From an uncultured Rhodopila sp. (GTDB lineage Bacteria; Pseudomonadota; Alphaproteobacteria; Acetobacterales; Acetobacteraceae): 64,000 nt of DNA. This document shows positions 24,387 through 33,290 of the stretch, piece after piece. The notes beneath the pieces are model-generated. The model searched no databases and had not been told where the DNA came from. It saw nothing but the letters and a program-made list of their open reading frames with translations. The stretch spans positions 1 to 64,000 of the forward strand of contig NZ_CAIWTY010000090.1 in NCBI RefSeq assembly GCF_903915725.1. Direction: 5' to 3'. Position numbers and translations under genes: made by a program. The stretch's first letter is position 1. Each line of letters starts with the position of its first letter.

Positions 24387-25667
24387 TCAAGCCACTTCCT
24401 CGTCAGCCTCGTTATAGAGGCGCAGAAAGTTCTTGGCCATAACGTCGCGGCGAGGATAGGCCGGAAGCGCGTCATGCAACTTACGCCACAACCCGTCTTC
24501 CGTGCAGGCGCGACGCATCACGGCGGCAAGAGCGCGCGCGTCGCCCATTTCGAAATGCAATCCATCGACCTCGTCGGCGACGCGTTCCGCCATGCCGCCG
24601 ACGTTCGAACAGATCACCGGTTTGCCAAACATCCATGCCTCCGAAATGACCAGACCGAAGATCTCCCACCAGATGGATGGCACCAGACACCAGTCGACAC
24701 GCGCCATTCGGGTGTGCAACTGTTCAAGATGGTACGAACCGTTGTAACATACGTTCTGTGCATTATACGGAAGCGCTTTTTCCGCCGCCAAAAAAACCTC
24801 GATTTCCTGGCGCACTTCCGGCGAAGCACAGTGAATGTTGGTTCCGTTCAGATCCACGCTAAAATCGGTGAAACCACTATCTCGCAAGATCTGAACCGCG
24901 CGAAGCACGATGTGCACGCCTTTGGCGTCGTGTAACTGGCCGAAAAAGCCAAATCTGTTTCTCTTCGCCACTCGCCCGCTGTCCACCGGCGGCGGGCCGT
25001 AGCGCCGCTGGCCATTCGGAACGTGCTCGATCTTTTCCCGCGGAATGCCCCAATCGACATAGTGTTCGATCATGAACCTGCTGGGACAGGTGAACCGATC
25101 GACATGTTGCAGATGCTGCATGAACCACATCTTCCGGACCAGAAATTCTTCCGGCCGGCGTTCCGGGAAGCACTGGTGGCATCGGACCGGGGTAGCCCGG
25201 CTGCAAAGCGACCGATCACTGCGCCGAACCATATGGCCGTCGGCGGCGCAAATAGCCAGAAATTCGTGAAACGTCAGTATAATGCGGCAGGACGGCAGGA
25301 CCCGGCGAACCACCGTGACCAGATCGATGCCCAGGGTCATAAAATGGTGGAAGTGCACCACGTCCGGATTGATGGTCTCCAAAAATTCGATAAACGACGC
25401 TATCAGAAGCGGCTCGCCGACTTTGTGCCACCAGTAATCGTAATCTCGGCTAAGGAACAGGAATTCGTCCGCCCTGCCATCGAAACCGGTTATGCGCGCC
25501 CCTGACTTGAATAGCGCGGGATAAGAATCATCGACCGACGCAAGAAGGTAACATTTGGCTTTCGCATCCGCATGCAATTCCTCGAACAGCTCGTGGCAAA
25601 CGACCTGGGCGCCGCCACGCAGAAGTTCCGGGTGATACGCGCTGATCAGTAAGATTTTCTTGGGCAT
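24387..25667 (-). CDS. Glycosyltransferase family 4
   Basis: 426 residues. KILLISAYHPELLRGGAQVV opens the acceptor domain, with CRIILTFHEFLAICAADGHM and CHQCFPERRP in the middle. The E-x7-E donor motif is WWEIFGLVISEAWMFG and is followed by CSNVGGMAERV. It starts 9 bases after the GT2 stop. Three cysteines near the CHQC motif are typical of a GT4 subgroup that modifies large surface glycans. Confidence 0.88.
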   Translation of the reverse strand: MPKKILLISAYHPELLRGGAQVVCHELFEELHADAKAKCYLLASVDDSYPALFKSGARITGFDGRADEFLFLSRDYDYWWHKVGEPLLIASFIEFLETINPDVVHFHHFMTLGIDLVTVVRRVLPSCRIILTFHEFLAICAADGHMVRRSDRSLCSRATPVRCHQCFPERRPEEFLVRKMWFMQHLQHVDRFTCPSRFMIEHYVDWGIPREKIEHVPNGQRRYGPPPVDSGRVAKRNRFGFFGQLHDAKGVHIVLRAVQILRDSGFTDFSVDLNGTNIHCASPEVRQEIEVFLAAEKALPYNAQNVCYNGSYHLEQLHTRMARVDWCLVPSIWWEIFGLVISEAWMFGKPVICSNVGGMAERVADEVDGLHFEMGDARALAAVMRRACTEDGLWRKLHDALPAYPRRDVMAKNFLRLYNEADEEVA

Positions 25668-25676
25668 TGTCGCAGT

Positions 25677-27455
25677 TCACCGGACCCGCATCAGCGCCGG
25701 CCGCTTCGCCGCCGCGCGGCGCGACACCTTTGCAGCGAACACCGGCAAGGGCGCCTCAGTAACAGGATCGACCTCATTGCCAATCTCCACTGCCTCCCGC
25801 AGCAGCCTGTGTCCCGGCAGCTGTCCAATCAGCTCCGGAACGATCAGAGACTGCCAGTTACGCGAAAACAACCATCGATTCAACAGGCTTCCGCCCTCGT
25901 GGGGCGGAAGCCGTTTGGCTCCCTTGCCTTCAAGATGCCACATCGGAATGTCATGCACCCAAACCGGAGCCCCCTCCGCCAGACTTTTGAGACAAAGATC
26001 GGCGTCCTCGTAATGGCCGAATATATAGTCTTGCGTGAAACCTCCGAGCTTCTCGAACCAATCGCGGGCTATCGAGATAAATGCGCCGGTGACAGCGGGG
26101 ACCCTGCGGGATGCAACAAATTGATCGGCCCAGGCCGGAGCGCCTTTGCCATAGTGCTCAACCCGCAGCATCACATGCCGCGTGATGTTTTCTCGCGTGA
26201 CATGCAGGCCGGTATCCATATCGAAATACATGCCGCCGTGCATCAACGAACCGTCGTCGTAATAAAGCGAAGTGCCAAAAAAACGGGTCTGCTCGGCCGG
26301 CATTGAATTCAGCAGGTCGCTGTGCCGTTGCGCCCAATCGCTGACGCGGGGAAAAACGTCGGGGTTGACGCAGAGAAGCCGATCGCTGCGAGCATAGCGG
26401 GCGGCGACGTTGTTGGCGGCGCCGAAGCCAAGGTTGTCAGGCAGCATGACCAAAGTCTGTGACAGACCGTAGATCATTTCAGCGAGACGGGCCTCTCGTT
26501 GAATGAGTTCGATCAGCTCGGGGCTGTTGATGACATAAATAAATTCGTAGTCCGCGATGCCTTTTCCCTGCGAGTAAAGACAGCTCTGCAAGAAGAAAAA
26601 CTCGCTAATTCCAAACAGAGGAACGATAATGGAACCGGTGAAATGCTTCCTGTTCGGGCCGAAGCGCTCCGTCGCCGCACCTGCCGCAATACTGTCGGAC
26701 AGCGCTCGATTGAACCGTATCAACGCATCGCCGGCGCCAAGATCGAGACTCGTGAAGGCTTCAACCGTGCGATTTCCATGATAGCCGATCGCTGAAAAAT
26801 ATCCCATGACGGTATCGCGGAGCTGTCCGTTTCCTTCTCGCAAAAGTGGCTGCCGCGCCTCGCCGGTGACACCGGATTCGAATCTGAGTTCGACAAGGCA
26901 CTCGGTATCGGCCGGCGCCAGGTCGGTCCGAAGCGGGGCCGTATCGTCGTTACAGAAGACCCAAAATCCATGATTGCAGGGCTCGGTCGACTGGACGACC
27001 GTTTCCACATCGGGACGCCGAAGCCTGGGGAACCGCGTCCACGTGTGAGGTCTGCCATGACCAGAGGCAACGCTTATCGTCACCAAAGGATCCTGCCGAT
27101 CATCGGCCCAGCCGACTATAAAGACCGCCCCCGATTCCGATGCTATCGCTACATCGATGCTGAACCGAGGAACACGTGCGCCGACAGATTCATGCGCCGG
27201 TTGGGTACCGTTCCCCGCTCGCGCAGAGAGATAGGCCGGCATCTGCAAGCGTCTCTCCACGCGGCCGCACAAGGCATAATGAAACAGGCCCGAAGCCATA
27301 TCGCCGCGTTCCACCGCGATGGCGACATCGGGAAACGCGCGCAGATAAGCGGCTTCGTCGAATTGCGGGTCGATCTGCTGGTCGCCGTTACCAGACGACG
27401 CCCCTGACGCTTGAGCCAGGGTTTCAGCGAGGTGCGGGTCAATGTCGTCCGGCAT
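25677..27455 (-). CDS. Large glycosyltransferase family 2 protein with N-terminal accessory module
   Basis: 592 residues. The N-terminal 100 residues contain FDEAAYLRAFPDVAIAVERG followed by GLFHYALCGRVERR, the YLxxxPDV...G...HY...G pattern also found on other alphaproteobacterial glycosyltransferases. A beta-rich linker with VIVGWADD-like sequence follows (about 105-215). The GT-A domain (about 270-530) has YEFIYVINSPE, NLGFGAANNVAARYA, CVNPDVFP, VTGAFISIARDWF and GHYEDADLCLK, as in WsaE/rhamnosyltransferase-type GT2 enzymes. It is the first gene of the leftward operon, preceded by a good promoter at 27674-27702. Confidence 0.85.
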   Translation of the reverse strand: MPDDIDPHLAETLAQASGASSGNGDQQIDPQFDEAAYLRAFPDVAIAVERGDMASGLFHYALCGRVERRLQMPAYLSARAGNGTQPAHESVGARVPRFSIDVAIASESGAVFIVGWADDRQDPLVTISVASGHGRPHTWTRFPRLRRPDVETVVQSTEPCNHGFWVFCNDDTAPLRTDLAPADTECLVELRFESGVTGEARQPLLREGNGQLRDTVMGYFSAIGYHGNRTVEAFTSLDLGAGDALIRFNRALSDSIAAGAATERFGPNRKHFTGSIIVPLFGISEFFFLQSCLYSQGKGIADYEFIYVINSPELIELIQREARLAEMIYGLSQTLVMLPDNLGFGAANNVAARYARSDRLLCVNPDVFPRVSDWAQRHSDLLNSMPAEQTRFFGTSLYYDDGSLMHGGMYFDMDTGLHVTRENITRHVMLRVEHYGKGAPAWADQFVASRRVPAVTGAFISIARDWFEKLGGFTQDYIFGHYEDADLCLKSLAEGAPVWVHDIPMWHLEGKGAKRLPPHEGGSLLNRWLFSRNWQSLIVPELIGQLPGHRLLREAVEIGNEVDPVTEAPLPVFAAKVSRRAAAKRPALMRVR

Positions 27456-28068
27456 GGCTTTTCTCGCGTCCTAACCGAACGGACGGCGCGGTTTCCGCCT
27501 GGTTTCGGACCTCGGACCTGGCAGCAGTTCCACTCACGCGACTAGCAGCGCTTGCTGTGGCTATTCGGCGCCAAGCCACGGTCATCCAATTGTCGTTTGA
27601 TCATCCGCCACAGGCCATCAGTTATCCCACCATGCCTCAGATGAAATTGCGACGCGGTTGAAGGAACGGAAGGGTTCTATTCCAAAATCAAATCCATGTC
27701 AACACGTTTGACACGGTAACCCACAGGCTTCCGCCCGAACCAGCGCCAGCCCGACGGCTCGTGCCCGTTAGCGTGAAGGACGCCTCCTGGCGAGATTCAT
27801 GCGGTCACCGGCGAACGGTCGGCGACGACACACCCCGGTTGACGTGCGACATCCCGAGCTCCACCTGGTGGGTGGATCGTTCCGTCCGGCAGTCCCTTAT
27901 GTTGCGATTGGCGATGGTGGACGGAAGCGATATCGACCGCAGATAGTAGCTATTTAAGAAATGATGTTCGTTTCCAAAGCTTTAGAATCGGAGTGCACGC
28001 ACACTTTGCCACGCGCCACTACACGGTGCATTCAGACAGCCGCGTGGCGCGGCCGGGTCGATGCCCCC
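27456..28068. other. 613-bp intergenic region, non-coding apart from a promoter
   Basis: Lies between the end of cysK and the start of the GT2 gene, both leftward. I find a promoter and palindrome at 27674-27713 and an AT-rich patch at 27945-27985 near the cysK end. The small open frames here have no recognisable domain or ribosome-binding site. Confidence 0.5.
27674..27702 (-). promoter_or_regulatory. Sigma-70-type promoter for the glycan operon with overlapping palindrome
   Basis: Read leftward, a consensus TTGACA (27702-27697) is followed after exactly 17 bases by TAGAAC (27679-27674). The -35 element is one arm of the inverted repeat TGTCAA-CACGT-TTGACA (27697-27713), a likely operator. 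Transcription would start near 27667, leaving a leader of about 210 bases before the GT2 gene. Confidence 0.5.
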
Positions 28069-29094
28069 CTACAACCCCGCGAACAACGGCGTCGACAAAT
28101 ACCGTTCGGCAAACGAAGCCGCGATCCCGACGATCAGCTTGCCGGCATTTTCCTCCTGCCGCGCCAGATCGATCATCGCATGCAGTACCGCGCCGGAGGA
28201 AATCCCGACCGGCAAACCCTCGACCGCAGCGCACCGCCGGGCCGCGGCAAACGATTCCGCCTCCGACACCGCCCGTACCTCGTCCAGGACAGACCGGTCC
28301 AGCACTGTCGGTGTGAACCCCGCGCCGATACCCTGGATGCGATGCGGCCCGGGACTGTCGCCCGACAGCACCGCACTTTCCTGGGGTTCCACGCCAACGA
28401 TTTTCAATCCCGGCCGCCGATGCTTCAACCCGCGCGCAATCCCGGTCAGCGTGCCGCCGGTGCCGACGCCGCCGACGACAAAATCCACCAGCCCATCGGT
28501 ATCCGCCCAGATCTCCTCCGCCGTCGTAGCCTCGTGCGCCGCCGGATTGGCCGGGTTATCGAACTGCCGCGCGATCCACGCGCCCTCGGTCCGCGACAAA
28601 ATCGCGTCCGCGCGGGCGATCGCCCCCGGCATCCCCAGCTTCGCCGGAGTCGACTCGACCTGCGCGCCCAGCAGCCGCAGCAGCTTGCGCCGCTCAACGG
28701 ACGCGCCTTCGGGCATGACAACGATCAGCTTGTACCCCTTCGCCGCAGCCACGAACGCCAGCGCGATCCCGGTATTGCCCGATGTCGGCTCCACGATCGT
28801 CGTCTTGCCCGGGGCAATTTCCCCGGCCAGCTCCGCAGCCTCCACCATCGCCAGGCCGATACGATCCTTCACCGACCCGAGTGGATTGAAGAACTCCAGC
28901 TTGAAAGCGATGTCCGCGTGCAGGTCCTCGGCCGCCTTCAGCCGCGGCAGCTTCACCAGCGGCGTCCCGCCGACAAGGTCCAGCACGCTTTCGAACATGT
29001 GCCCACGGGGTGTTACCGGCCGGTTCGGCAGCGGTGTAGGCGCGAATTGAGGGGCCGCTTCGGCCAACTTCAACGCTCGGCGAGGTCTGGGCAT
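28069..29094 (-). CDS. cysK: Cysteine synthase A (O-acetylserine sulfhydrylase)
   Basis: 341 residues. The PLP lysine is Lys76 in FFNPLGSVKDRIG. The substrate loop VEPTSGNTGIAL and the glycine-rich phosphate site VGGVGTGGTLTGIARGLK are intact. It makes cysteine from O-acetylserine and sulfide. The N-terminal 32 residues are longer than the family norm, so translation could start at Met33 (28998), though the first ATG sits immediately after the rrf2-type stop and suits coupling. Its place at the end of a sulfonate-uptake region links released sulfur to cysteine synthesis. Confidence 0.93.
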   Translation of the reverse strand: MPRPRRALKLAEAAPQFAPTPLPNRPVTPRGHMFESVLDLVGGTPLVKLPRLKAAEDLHADIAFKLEFFNPLGSVKDRIGLAMVEAAELAGEIAPGKTTIVEPTSGNTGIALAFVAAAKGYKLIVVMPEGASVERRKLLRLLGAQVESTPAKLGMPGAIARADAILSRTEGAWIARQFDNPANPAAHEATTAEEIWADTDGLVDFVVGGVGTGGTLTGIARGLKHRRPGLKIVGVEPQESAVLSGDSPGPHRIQGIGAGFTPTVLDRSVLDEVRAVSEAESFAAARRCAAVEGLPVGISSGAVLHAMIDLARQEENAGKLIVGIAASFAERYLSTPLFAGL

Positions 29095-29095
29095 G

Positions 29096-29548
29096 TCAGA
29101 TCACAAAATTCAACGGCTCGTTCACGGGCTTTCGCAACCCGGCCGCGGCCGCGCGCTTCAGCAGGTCCTCGATGGTCAGCCCTTCGGCATGCCCCAGCAG
29201 CAGGGCGTCGAACTCGCCCCACAGCGGCTCTACCACCGCACGCTGTAACCGCCCGCTCAGGTCCAGCCCGCTTTCCTCAAGGCTGTGCAGCCCTACGGTG
29301 ATAACCTCTGAAACCTTGATCAGCCGCCCCGGTCGGCCGAGCCGGTAGCCGCCATGCGGACCGCGCGTGCTGTCGAGCAGACGCTCGCGCGACAAAGCCT
29401 GCAACAGCGGCTCCAGCGTGCGCCGGGCCATCCCTGTGCGTTCGGCCAATTCGGCAGCATTCACAACGGTTTCGCTACCGCTGTGGAAGGCGATGTCAAG
29501 GACGATGGCCAGTGCGACCATTCCACGATCCCGGCGCGTGAGCAGCAT
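29096..29548 (-). CDS. Rrf2-family transcriptional regulator, CymR-like
   Basis: 150 residues. The winged helix-turn-helix starts at MLLTRRDRGMVALAIVLDIA, and AELAERTGMARRTLEPLLQAL is the recognition region, followed by the wing RGPHGGYRLGRP. There are no cysteines, so it is not an IscR/NsrR-type iron-sulfur sensor. Rrf2 proteins without cysteines next to cysK recall CymR of Firmicutes, which senses sulfur status through a complex with CysK. It is probably a repressor of the sulfonate genes (inference). An in-frame TTG lies 11 codons upstream, but the family start fits the ATG at 29548. Confidence 0.85.
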   Translation of the reverse strand: MLLTRRDRGMVALAIVLDIAFHSGSETVVNAAELAERTGMARRTLEPLLQALSRERLLDSTRGPHGGYRLGRPGRLIKVSEVITVGLHSLEESGLDLSGRLQRAVVEPLWGEFDALLLGHAEGLTIEDLLKRAAAAGLRKPVNEPLNFVI

Positions 29549-29658
29549 TTTCGTGCTTTTCTTCCCGTAGAGATATTTCAATTACCGTATAGTGTGTCCT
29601 GTAGGATGTCTATCCCCTTGAAGCCCGATTCGCCAGATATCCATGCTCACATTCCCGA

Positions 29659-30408
29659 TCAGCCCGGCTTCCAGCGCATAAGCCGTGCCTCGATCGCCGA
29701 CGCGCCCAGATTGATCGCAAAGCCGACAATGCCCAGAATCAGGATTCCGAGGATCACCAGATCCATCTGGAAGCGTTCCCGTCCGGCGATGATCAGGCCA
29801 CCGATGCCGGGGCCGACGGTCATGAAGTACTCCGAGCCTATGCTGGCGACCCAGGCATAGATCAGCCCCAGATGCACGCCGGTCGCGATCGAGGGCAGCG
29901 CCGAAGGCAAATACAGCCGTGTCACAAGCTGCCAACGTGTAAAGGTCAGCGCCCGCGCCACCTCCACCAGTTGTGTCGAGGCGGCGCGCATGCCTTCGCG
30001 CGTGTTTAACACAACCGGAATCAATGCGGCTGCGGCAATGAACACGACTTTCGCCGACTCGCCGACGCCGAACCAGATCGAGATGAGCGGGATCCAGGCC
30101 AGGATGGCGATCTGCCGCAGTCCGTTAAAACTCGGCATGAACAGGCGGTCCGCGACTAGCGATAAACCCAGGGCCGTGCCGATTGCCACGCCGATGAACG
30201 ACCCGATGCAAAAGCCGGCCATGTCGCGGGCCAGGCTGGCGGCGAGATTGCCCAACAGGCCCTCGTGCATCACCTGATTTACGGCGGTATGGGCGACCAG
30301 TTCCAGCGACGGAAGGATTCGCGGATCGACCACGCCCGCGTGGCTGGCAAACTCCCACAGCGCCAGCAGGCCGACGGGCAGCACCATGCCGCGCAGCATG
30401 CGTTTCAT
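29659..30408 (-). CDS. Sulfonate/taurine-type ABC transporter permease
   Basis: 249 residues, about six membrane helices. The EAA loop reads EVARALTFTRWQLVTRLYLPSALPS, characteristic of the SsuC/TauC/NrtB family. LPVGLLALWEFASHAGVVDP is the usual N-terminus. The start overlaps the stop of the second permease by ATGA, so the two may form a heterodimeric channel. A longer in-frame extension lies inside that gene and is rejected. Confidence 0.9.
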   Translation of the reverse strand: MKRMLRGMVLPVGLLALWEFASHAGVVDPRILPSLELVAHTAVNQVMHEGLLGNLAASLARDMAGFCIGSFIGVAIGTALGLSLVADRLFMPSFNGLRQIAILAWIPLISIWFGVGESAKVVFIAAAALIPVVLNTREGMRAASTQLVEVARALTFTRWQLVTRLYLPSALPSIATGVHLGLIYAWVASIGSEYFMTVGPGIGGLIIAGRERFQMDLVILGILILGIVGFAINLGASAIEARLMRWKPG

Positions 30409-31190
30409 GCCAGCCGCCAGCTTTGCAGCCGCTGCTCCGCAGCGGCCATGATCCGGTCGAGCGCGAATCCGACGATCCCGATGACGATCATCGCGCCCAT
30501 CATGGTATCCAGCCAGAACATCTGACGGCCCCAGACCAACAGGTAGCCAAGCCCTTCGGCCGAGGCGAGCAGTTCGACAGCAACCAGTGCGTTCCACGCA
30601 TGCGTTAGCCCATAGCGCAGCCCGGTGAAAATCGGGGGCACCGCGGCGGGCAGCACCACCCTGTGCAGCAACTGCCAGCGATTGAAGCGAAACAGTGCGC
30701 CGACCTCGGCATAGATGGGCGGCACGGCGCGGATGCCGGCGAAGGTGTTGAGCGCGACGGGCACGAAAGCCGCCTTGGCGATCACCAGAATTTTCAACGG
30801 CTCGCCAATCCCCACCAGCAGCATCAGGAAGGGGATCCACCCCAGCGTCGGCACCTGGGCGAACGCCGTGAACAGCGGCTTGACGTAATCTTCTGTGGTG
30901 CGGGACAGCCCCATCGCGATGCCGAGCAGCAACCCGAGCGCGCTTCCGGCCGCAAAGCCCTCGACCACCCGCAGCAGGCTGATCGCGGTGTTGGATGCGA
31001 GCTCGCCAGTGCCCGCCAGATCCCACAGGGCAGAGCCAACCTCCGACGGCGCGGGCAGGATTTGCGGCGGCAGCCAGCCGAGGCGGGCGCTGATCGACCA
31101 AAGCGCCAGAAGCGATAACGGGAACAGGAAGGCAATGCCGCCGCGCGGCAGACTCGGCCAGGGTGGCGCGGCTGCGGCGGCGACCTGCAT
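30405..31190 (-). CDS. Sulfonate/taurine-type ABC transporter permease
   Basis: 261 residues with the same SsuC-type layout: LLALWSISARLGWLPPQILPAP at the N-terminus and the EAA loop YAEVGALFRFNRWQLLHRVVLPAAVP. It is clearly related to its downstream neighbour but divergent from it. Most SsuABC systems use a single homodimeric permease, so two permeases in one operon suggest a heterodimer. It starts on the base after the end of the binding-protein gene. Confidence 0.9.
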   Translation of the reverse strand: MQVAAAAAPPWPSLPRGGIAFLFPLSLLALWSISARLGWLPPQILPAPSEVGSALWDLAGTGELASNTAISLLRVVEGFAAGSALGLLLGIAMGLSRTTEDYVKPLFTAFAQVPTLGWIPFLMLLVGIGEPLKILVIAKAAFVPVALNTFAGIRAVPPIYAEVGALFRFNRWQLLHRVVLPAAVPPIFTGLRYGLTHAWNALVAVELLASAEGLGYLLVWGRQMFWLDTMMGAMIVIGIVGFALDRIMAAAEQRLQSWRLA

Positions 31191-32297
31191 TTATGATCCG
31201 CCCTGAGGTTTGCCGTCGGCATCGTACGGCGTCCAGTAATGCTCCAGACCGAGCTGCTTGAGCGCCACGTTCAGAAACTGCGGGTCGAACCAGCCATCGA
31301 CGCTGACGGTGCGGCGGACCAGTCCGTAGTCCTTGGCCTGCAACCCCTGGATGCGATATTGCGCGATGATGTAGTCGTCCAGCAGCGGCGTATTGCGGTA
31401 TTTCAGCGACTGGTCCGCGAAGTCCGCGCGATAGACCGATGCCGGGCGGCCGGTGCGCGACCAGATCTCGAACAGCGCTTCGCGGTTTTCTTCCTGCGAT
31501 GACCAATACGAAGCCTTGACGATGGCGGTGACCACGCGCTGGGTCAGGTCCGGGTGCGCCGAAACGAAACTATCCGCCGCGATCAGGGTTGACTGCCGCT
31601 CGAAGGCGGGATTGTCGCCCTTGGTGGAGTAAATGATCTTCGCCAGCCCTTGATCGGACAGCATCAGCAGGCCGTAATTGCCGAACGCCGCATCGATGTT
31701 GTGCGTCGCCAGCGCGGCGTTGGCCGACGGCTCGTCCATATTGATGCCCTGCAAATCGCGCTCGGTCAGTCCGTTCGCCGCCAGCACCTTGACCGCCGCG
31801 AGATGATTGTTGGTGCCGCGGAAGATTGCAACCTTGCGGCCCTGGAGGTCCTTCACCGCCCGGATGTCCGAATCCGGCGGCGTGGCCAGATACATCGGCC
31901 CATGCGCGCCACCCGCCGCGAGGATGCGCGTTTTGAGGCCGTTCGCCCGCGCGATCACCTGCGGCAGGTCGCCCTGGGAGGCAAAGTCGAGCTGGCCGTT
32001 GGCAAAGCCCTCGTTCACCGCCGGGCCGGCGCCCTTGAAGAAGAAAAACTCCACCTTGACGTTGGGCAGGTCTTTCAGTTCGTTTTCGATATAGTGCTCC
32101 GCATGGGCGGTCGCGATGGCGTTGCCACCGGAGAATTGGCGATTGTCCACACCGACGTTGGCGAAGCCGAAGCGGATGGTGACGGGTTCGTCCGCGGCGG
32201 CGGCGGGGGCAGTTGTTACGAGTATGGCGATGAGGAGAGCGAGAGCAGGAAGCAACGAAAACGCCAGCTTTCGCAGTCCGTTCGCCGCCTCCGTCAT
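31191..32297 (-). CDS. Sulfonate ABC transporter substrate-binding protein (SsuA-like)
   Basis: 368 residues. A signal peptide (LAFSLLPALALLIAILVTTAPAAA) precedes an NMT1/SsuA-type fold: IRFGFANVGVDNRQF, KVEFFFFKGAGPAVNEGF, GQLDFASQGDLPQVIA and DLQGRKVAIFRGTNN. It should capture an organosulfonate in the periplasm. The ATG used here lies within the end of an 88-bp intergenic repeat (32292-32379). A longer frame starts at 32444, overlapping the ssuB stop, but would place 49 extra residues before the signal peptide. The true start therefore needs protein evidence. Confidence 0.85.
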   Translation of the reverse strand: MTEAANGLRKLAFSLLPALALLIAILVTTAPAAAADEPVTIRFGFANVGVDNRQFSGGNAIATAHAEHYIENELKDLPNVKVEFFFFKGAGPAVNEGFANGQLDFASQGDLPQVIARANGLKTRILAAGGAHGPMYLATPPDSDIRAVKDLQGRKVAIFRGTNNHLAAVKVLAANGLTERDLQGINMDEPSANAALATHNIDAAFGNYGLLMLSDQGLAKIIYSTKGDNPAFERQSTLIAADSFVSAHPDLTQRVVTAIVKASYWSSQEENREALFEIWSRTGRPASVYRADFADQSLKYRNTPLLDDYIIAQYRIQGLQAKDYGLVRRTVSVDGWFDPQFLNVALKQLGLEHYWTPYDADGKPQGGS

Positions 32298-32379
32298 GGC
32301 CGGGTGAGCCCCGCCATCCACGCCTTTTCCGATACCGGCACCGCAAGGCGTGGATGGTCTGCCTGCGCGGACCATGACG
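32292..32379. repeat. CGTCATGG-family palindromic repeat inside the ssuA 5' end
   Basis: An 88-bp element bounded by CGTCATGG (32292-32299) and CCATGACG (32372-32379). It carries an internal inverted pair, CCATCCACGCCTT near 32314 and AAGGCGTGGATGG near 32345. The copy at 59634-59717 shares the TCCACGCCTTTTCC and AGGCGTGGATGG cores. The terminal CAT supplies the likely ssuA start codon. Confidence 0.7.
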
Positions 32380-32440
32380 TTGAAAGCACGGCGGCCCACT
32401 CCCGGCCGCTCATCTGCTGCGCCGCGTCCACCCAATCGTT

Positions 32441-33283
32441 TCATACTCTACCTTCCGCTGTCGCAAAATCCCGCGCCACCGCCATCGGCCGGGGCGCCCC
32501 CCGCGGCGTATCGAATACCTGCGCCGCGATCGTCGCCTCCAGCGCTGTCATGACGCTGCTCCGCACGGCCGCCAGCGCCGCGCTGGTCCGGTCGCGCGGC
32601 CGTGGCCGAGCCACGTCGAACGATGCCGCGATCCGGCCCGGTCGCGGCGCCATCACCACCACGCGGTCGCCGAGATAGACCGCTTCCTCAACATCATGTG
32701 TGACCAGCAGCATGGTGATCCGTTCAGCCGCCCAGATCCGCTGCAACTCGTCCTGCAGCCGCGCCCGCGTCAGCGCGTCCAGGGCGCCGAGCGGTTCATC
32801 CAGCAGCAGCACGCCGGGCCGGTTCACCAGCCCGCGGGCGATGGCCACCCGTTGCGCCATGCCGCCGGAAAGCTGGTGCGGGTATGCATCCTGAAACGCG
32901 GTCAATCCGACAAGCGCGATATGATCCAGCACCGCCCGCCGTTTCGCCGCTTTGCTCAGCCCCGCATTCAGCAAGCCGAGCGCCACGTTCTGCGCCACCG
33001 TCAGCCAGGGAAACAACCGAGGCTCCTGGAACACCAGCCCTCGTTCCAGCCCGGGTTCCGTCACCCGCTTGCCGTCCAGGGCGATGCCGCCGCGGAAATC
33101 CGTATCCAGGCCGGCGATCAACCGCAGCAGCGTGGATTTGCCGCAACCGCTGGCGCCGACGATGGTCAGGAACTCCCCCGGCGCGACGGACAGATCGACG
33201 CGATCCAAAACAAGCAGTTCCGAGCCATTGACCCGGAACTGCTTGGAAACGTCTTCGACGCGAAGTTCGCCCTGTCGCGCCAT
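32441..33283 (-). CDS. ssuB: Sulfonate ABC transporter ATPase (SsuB-like)
   Basis: 280 residues. Walker [11 protein letters not shown]-loop [10 protein letters not shown], signature [15 protein letters not shown], Walker [13 protein letters not shown] and switch His ([11 protein letters not shown]) are intact and match the SsuB/TauB group. The ATG at 33283 sits 7 bases after the methyltransferase stop; the longer frame would run into that gene. It powers the two permeases encoded downstream. Confidence 0.92.
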   Translation of the reverse strand: MARQGELRVEDVSKQFRVNGSELLVLDRVDLSVAPGEFLTIVGASGCGKSTLLRLIAGLDTDFRGGIALDGKRVTEPGLERGLVFQEPRLFPWLTVAQNVALGLLNAGLSKAAKRRAVLDHIALVGLTAFQDAYPHQLSGGMAQRVAIARGLVNRPGVLLLDEPLGALDALTRARLQDELQRIWAAERITMLLVTHDVEEAVYLGDRVVVMAPRPGRIAASFDVARPRPRDRTSAALAAVRSSVMTALEATIAAQVFDTPRGAPRPMAVARDFATAEGRV

Positions 33284-33290
33284 CGGCCGC

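Noticed and set aside
27961-29301. Rightward open frame (446 codons) over cysK
   Set aside because: The opposite strand encodes cysteine synthase with its PLP lysine and phosphate loop; this frame has no domain.
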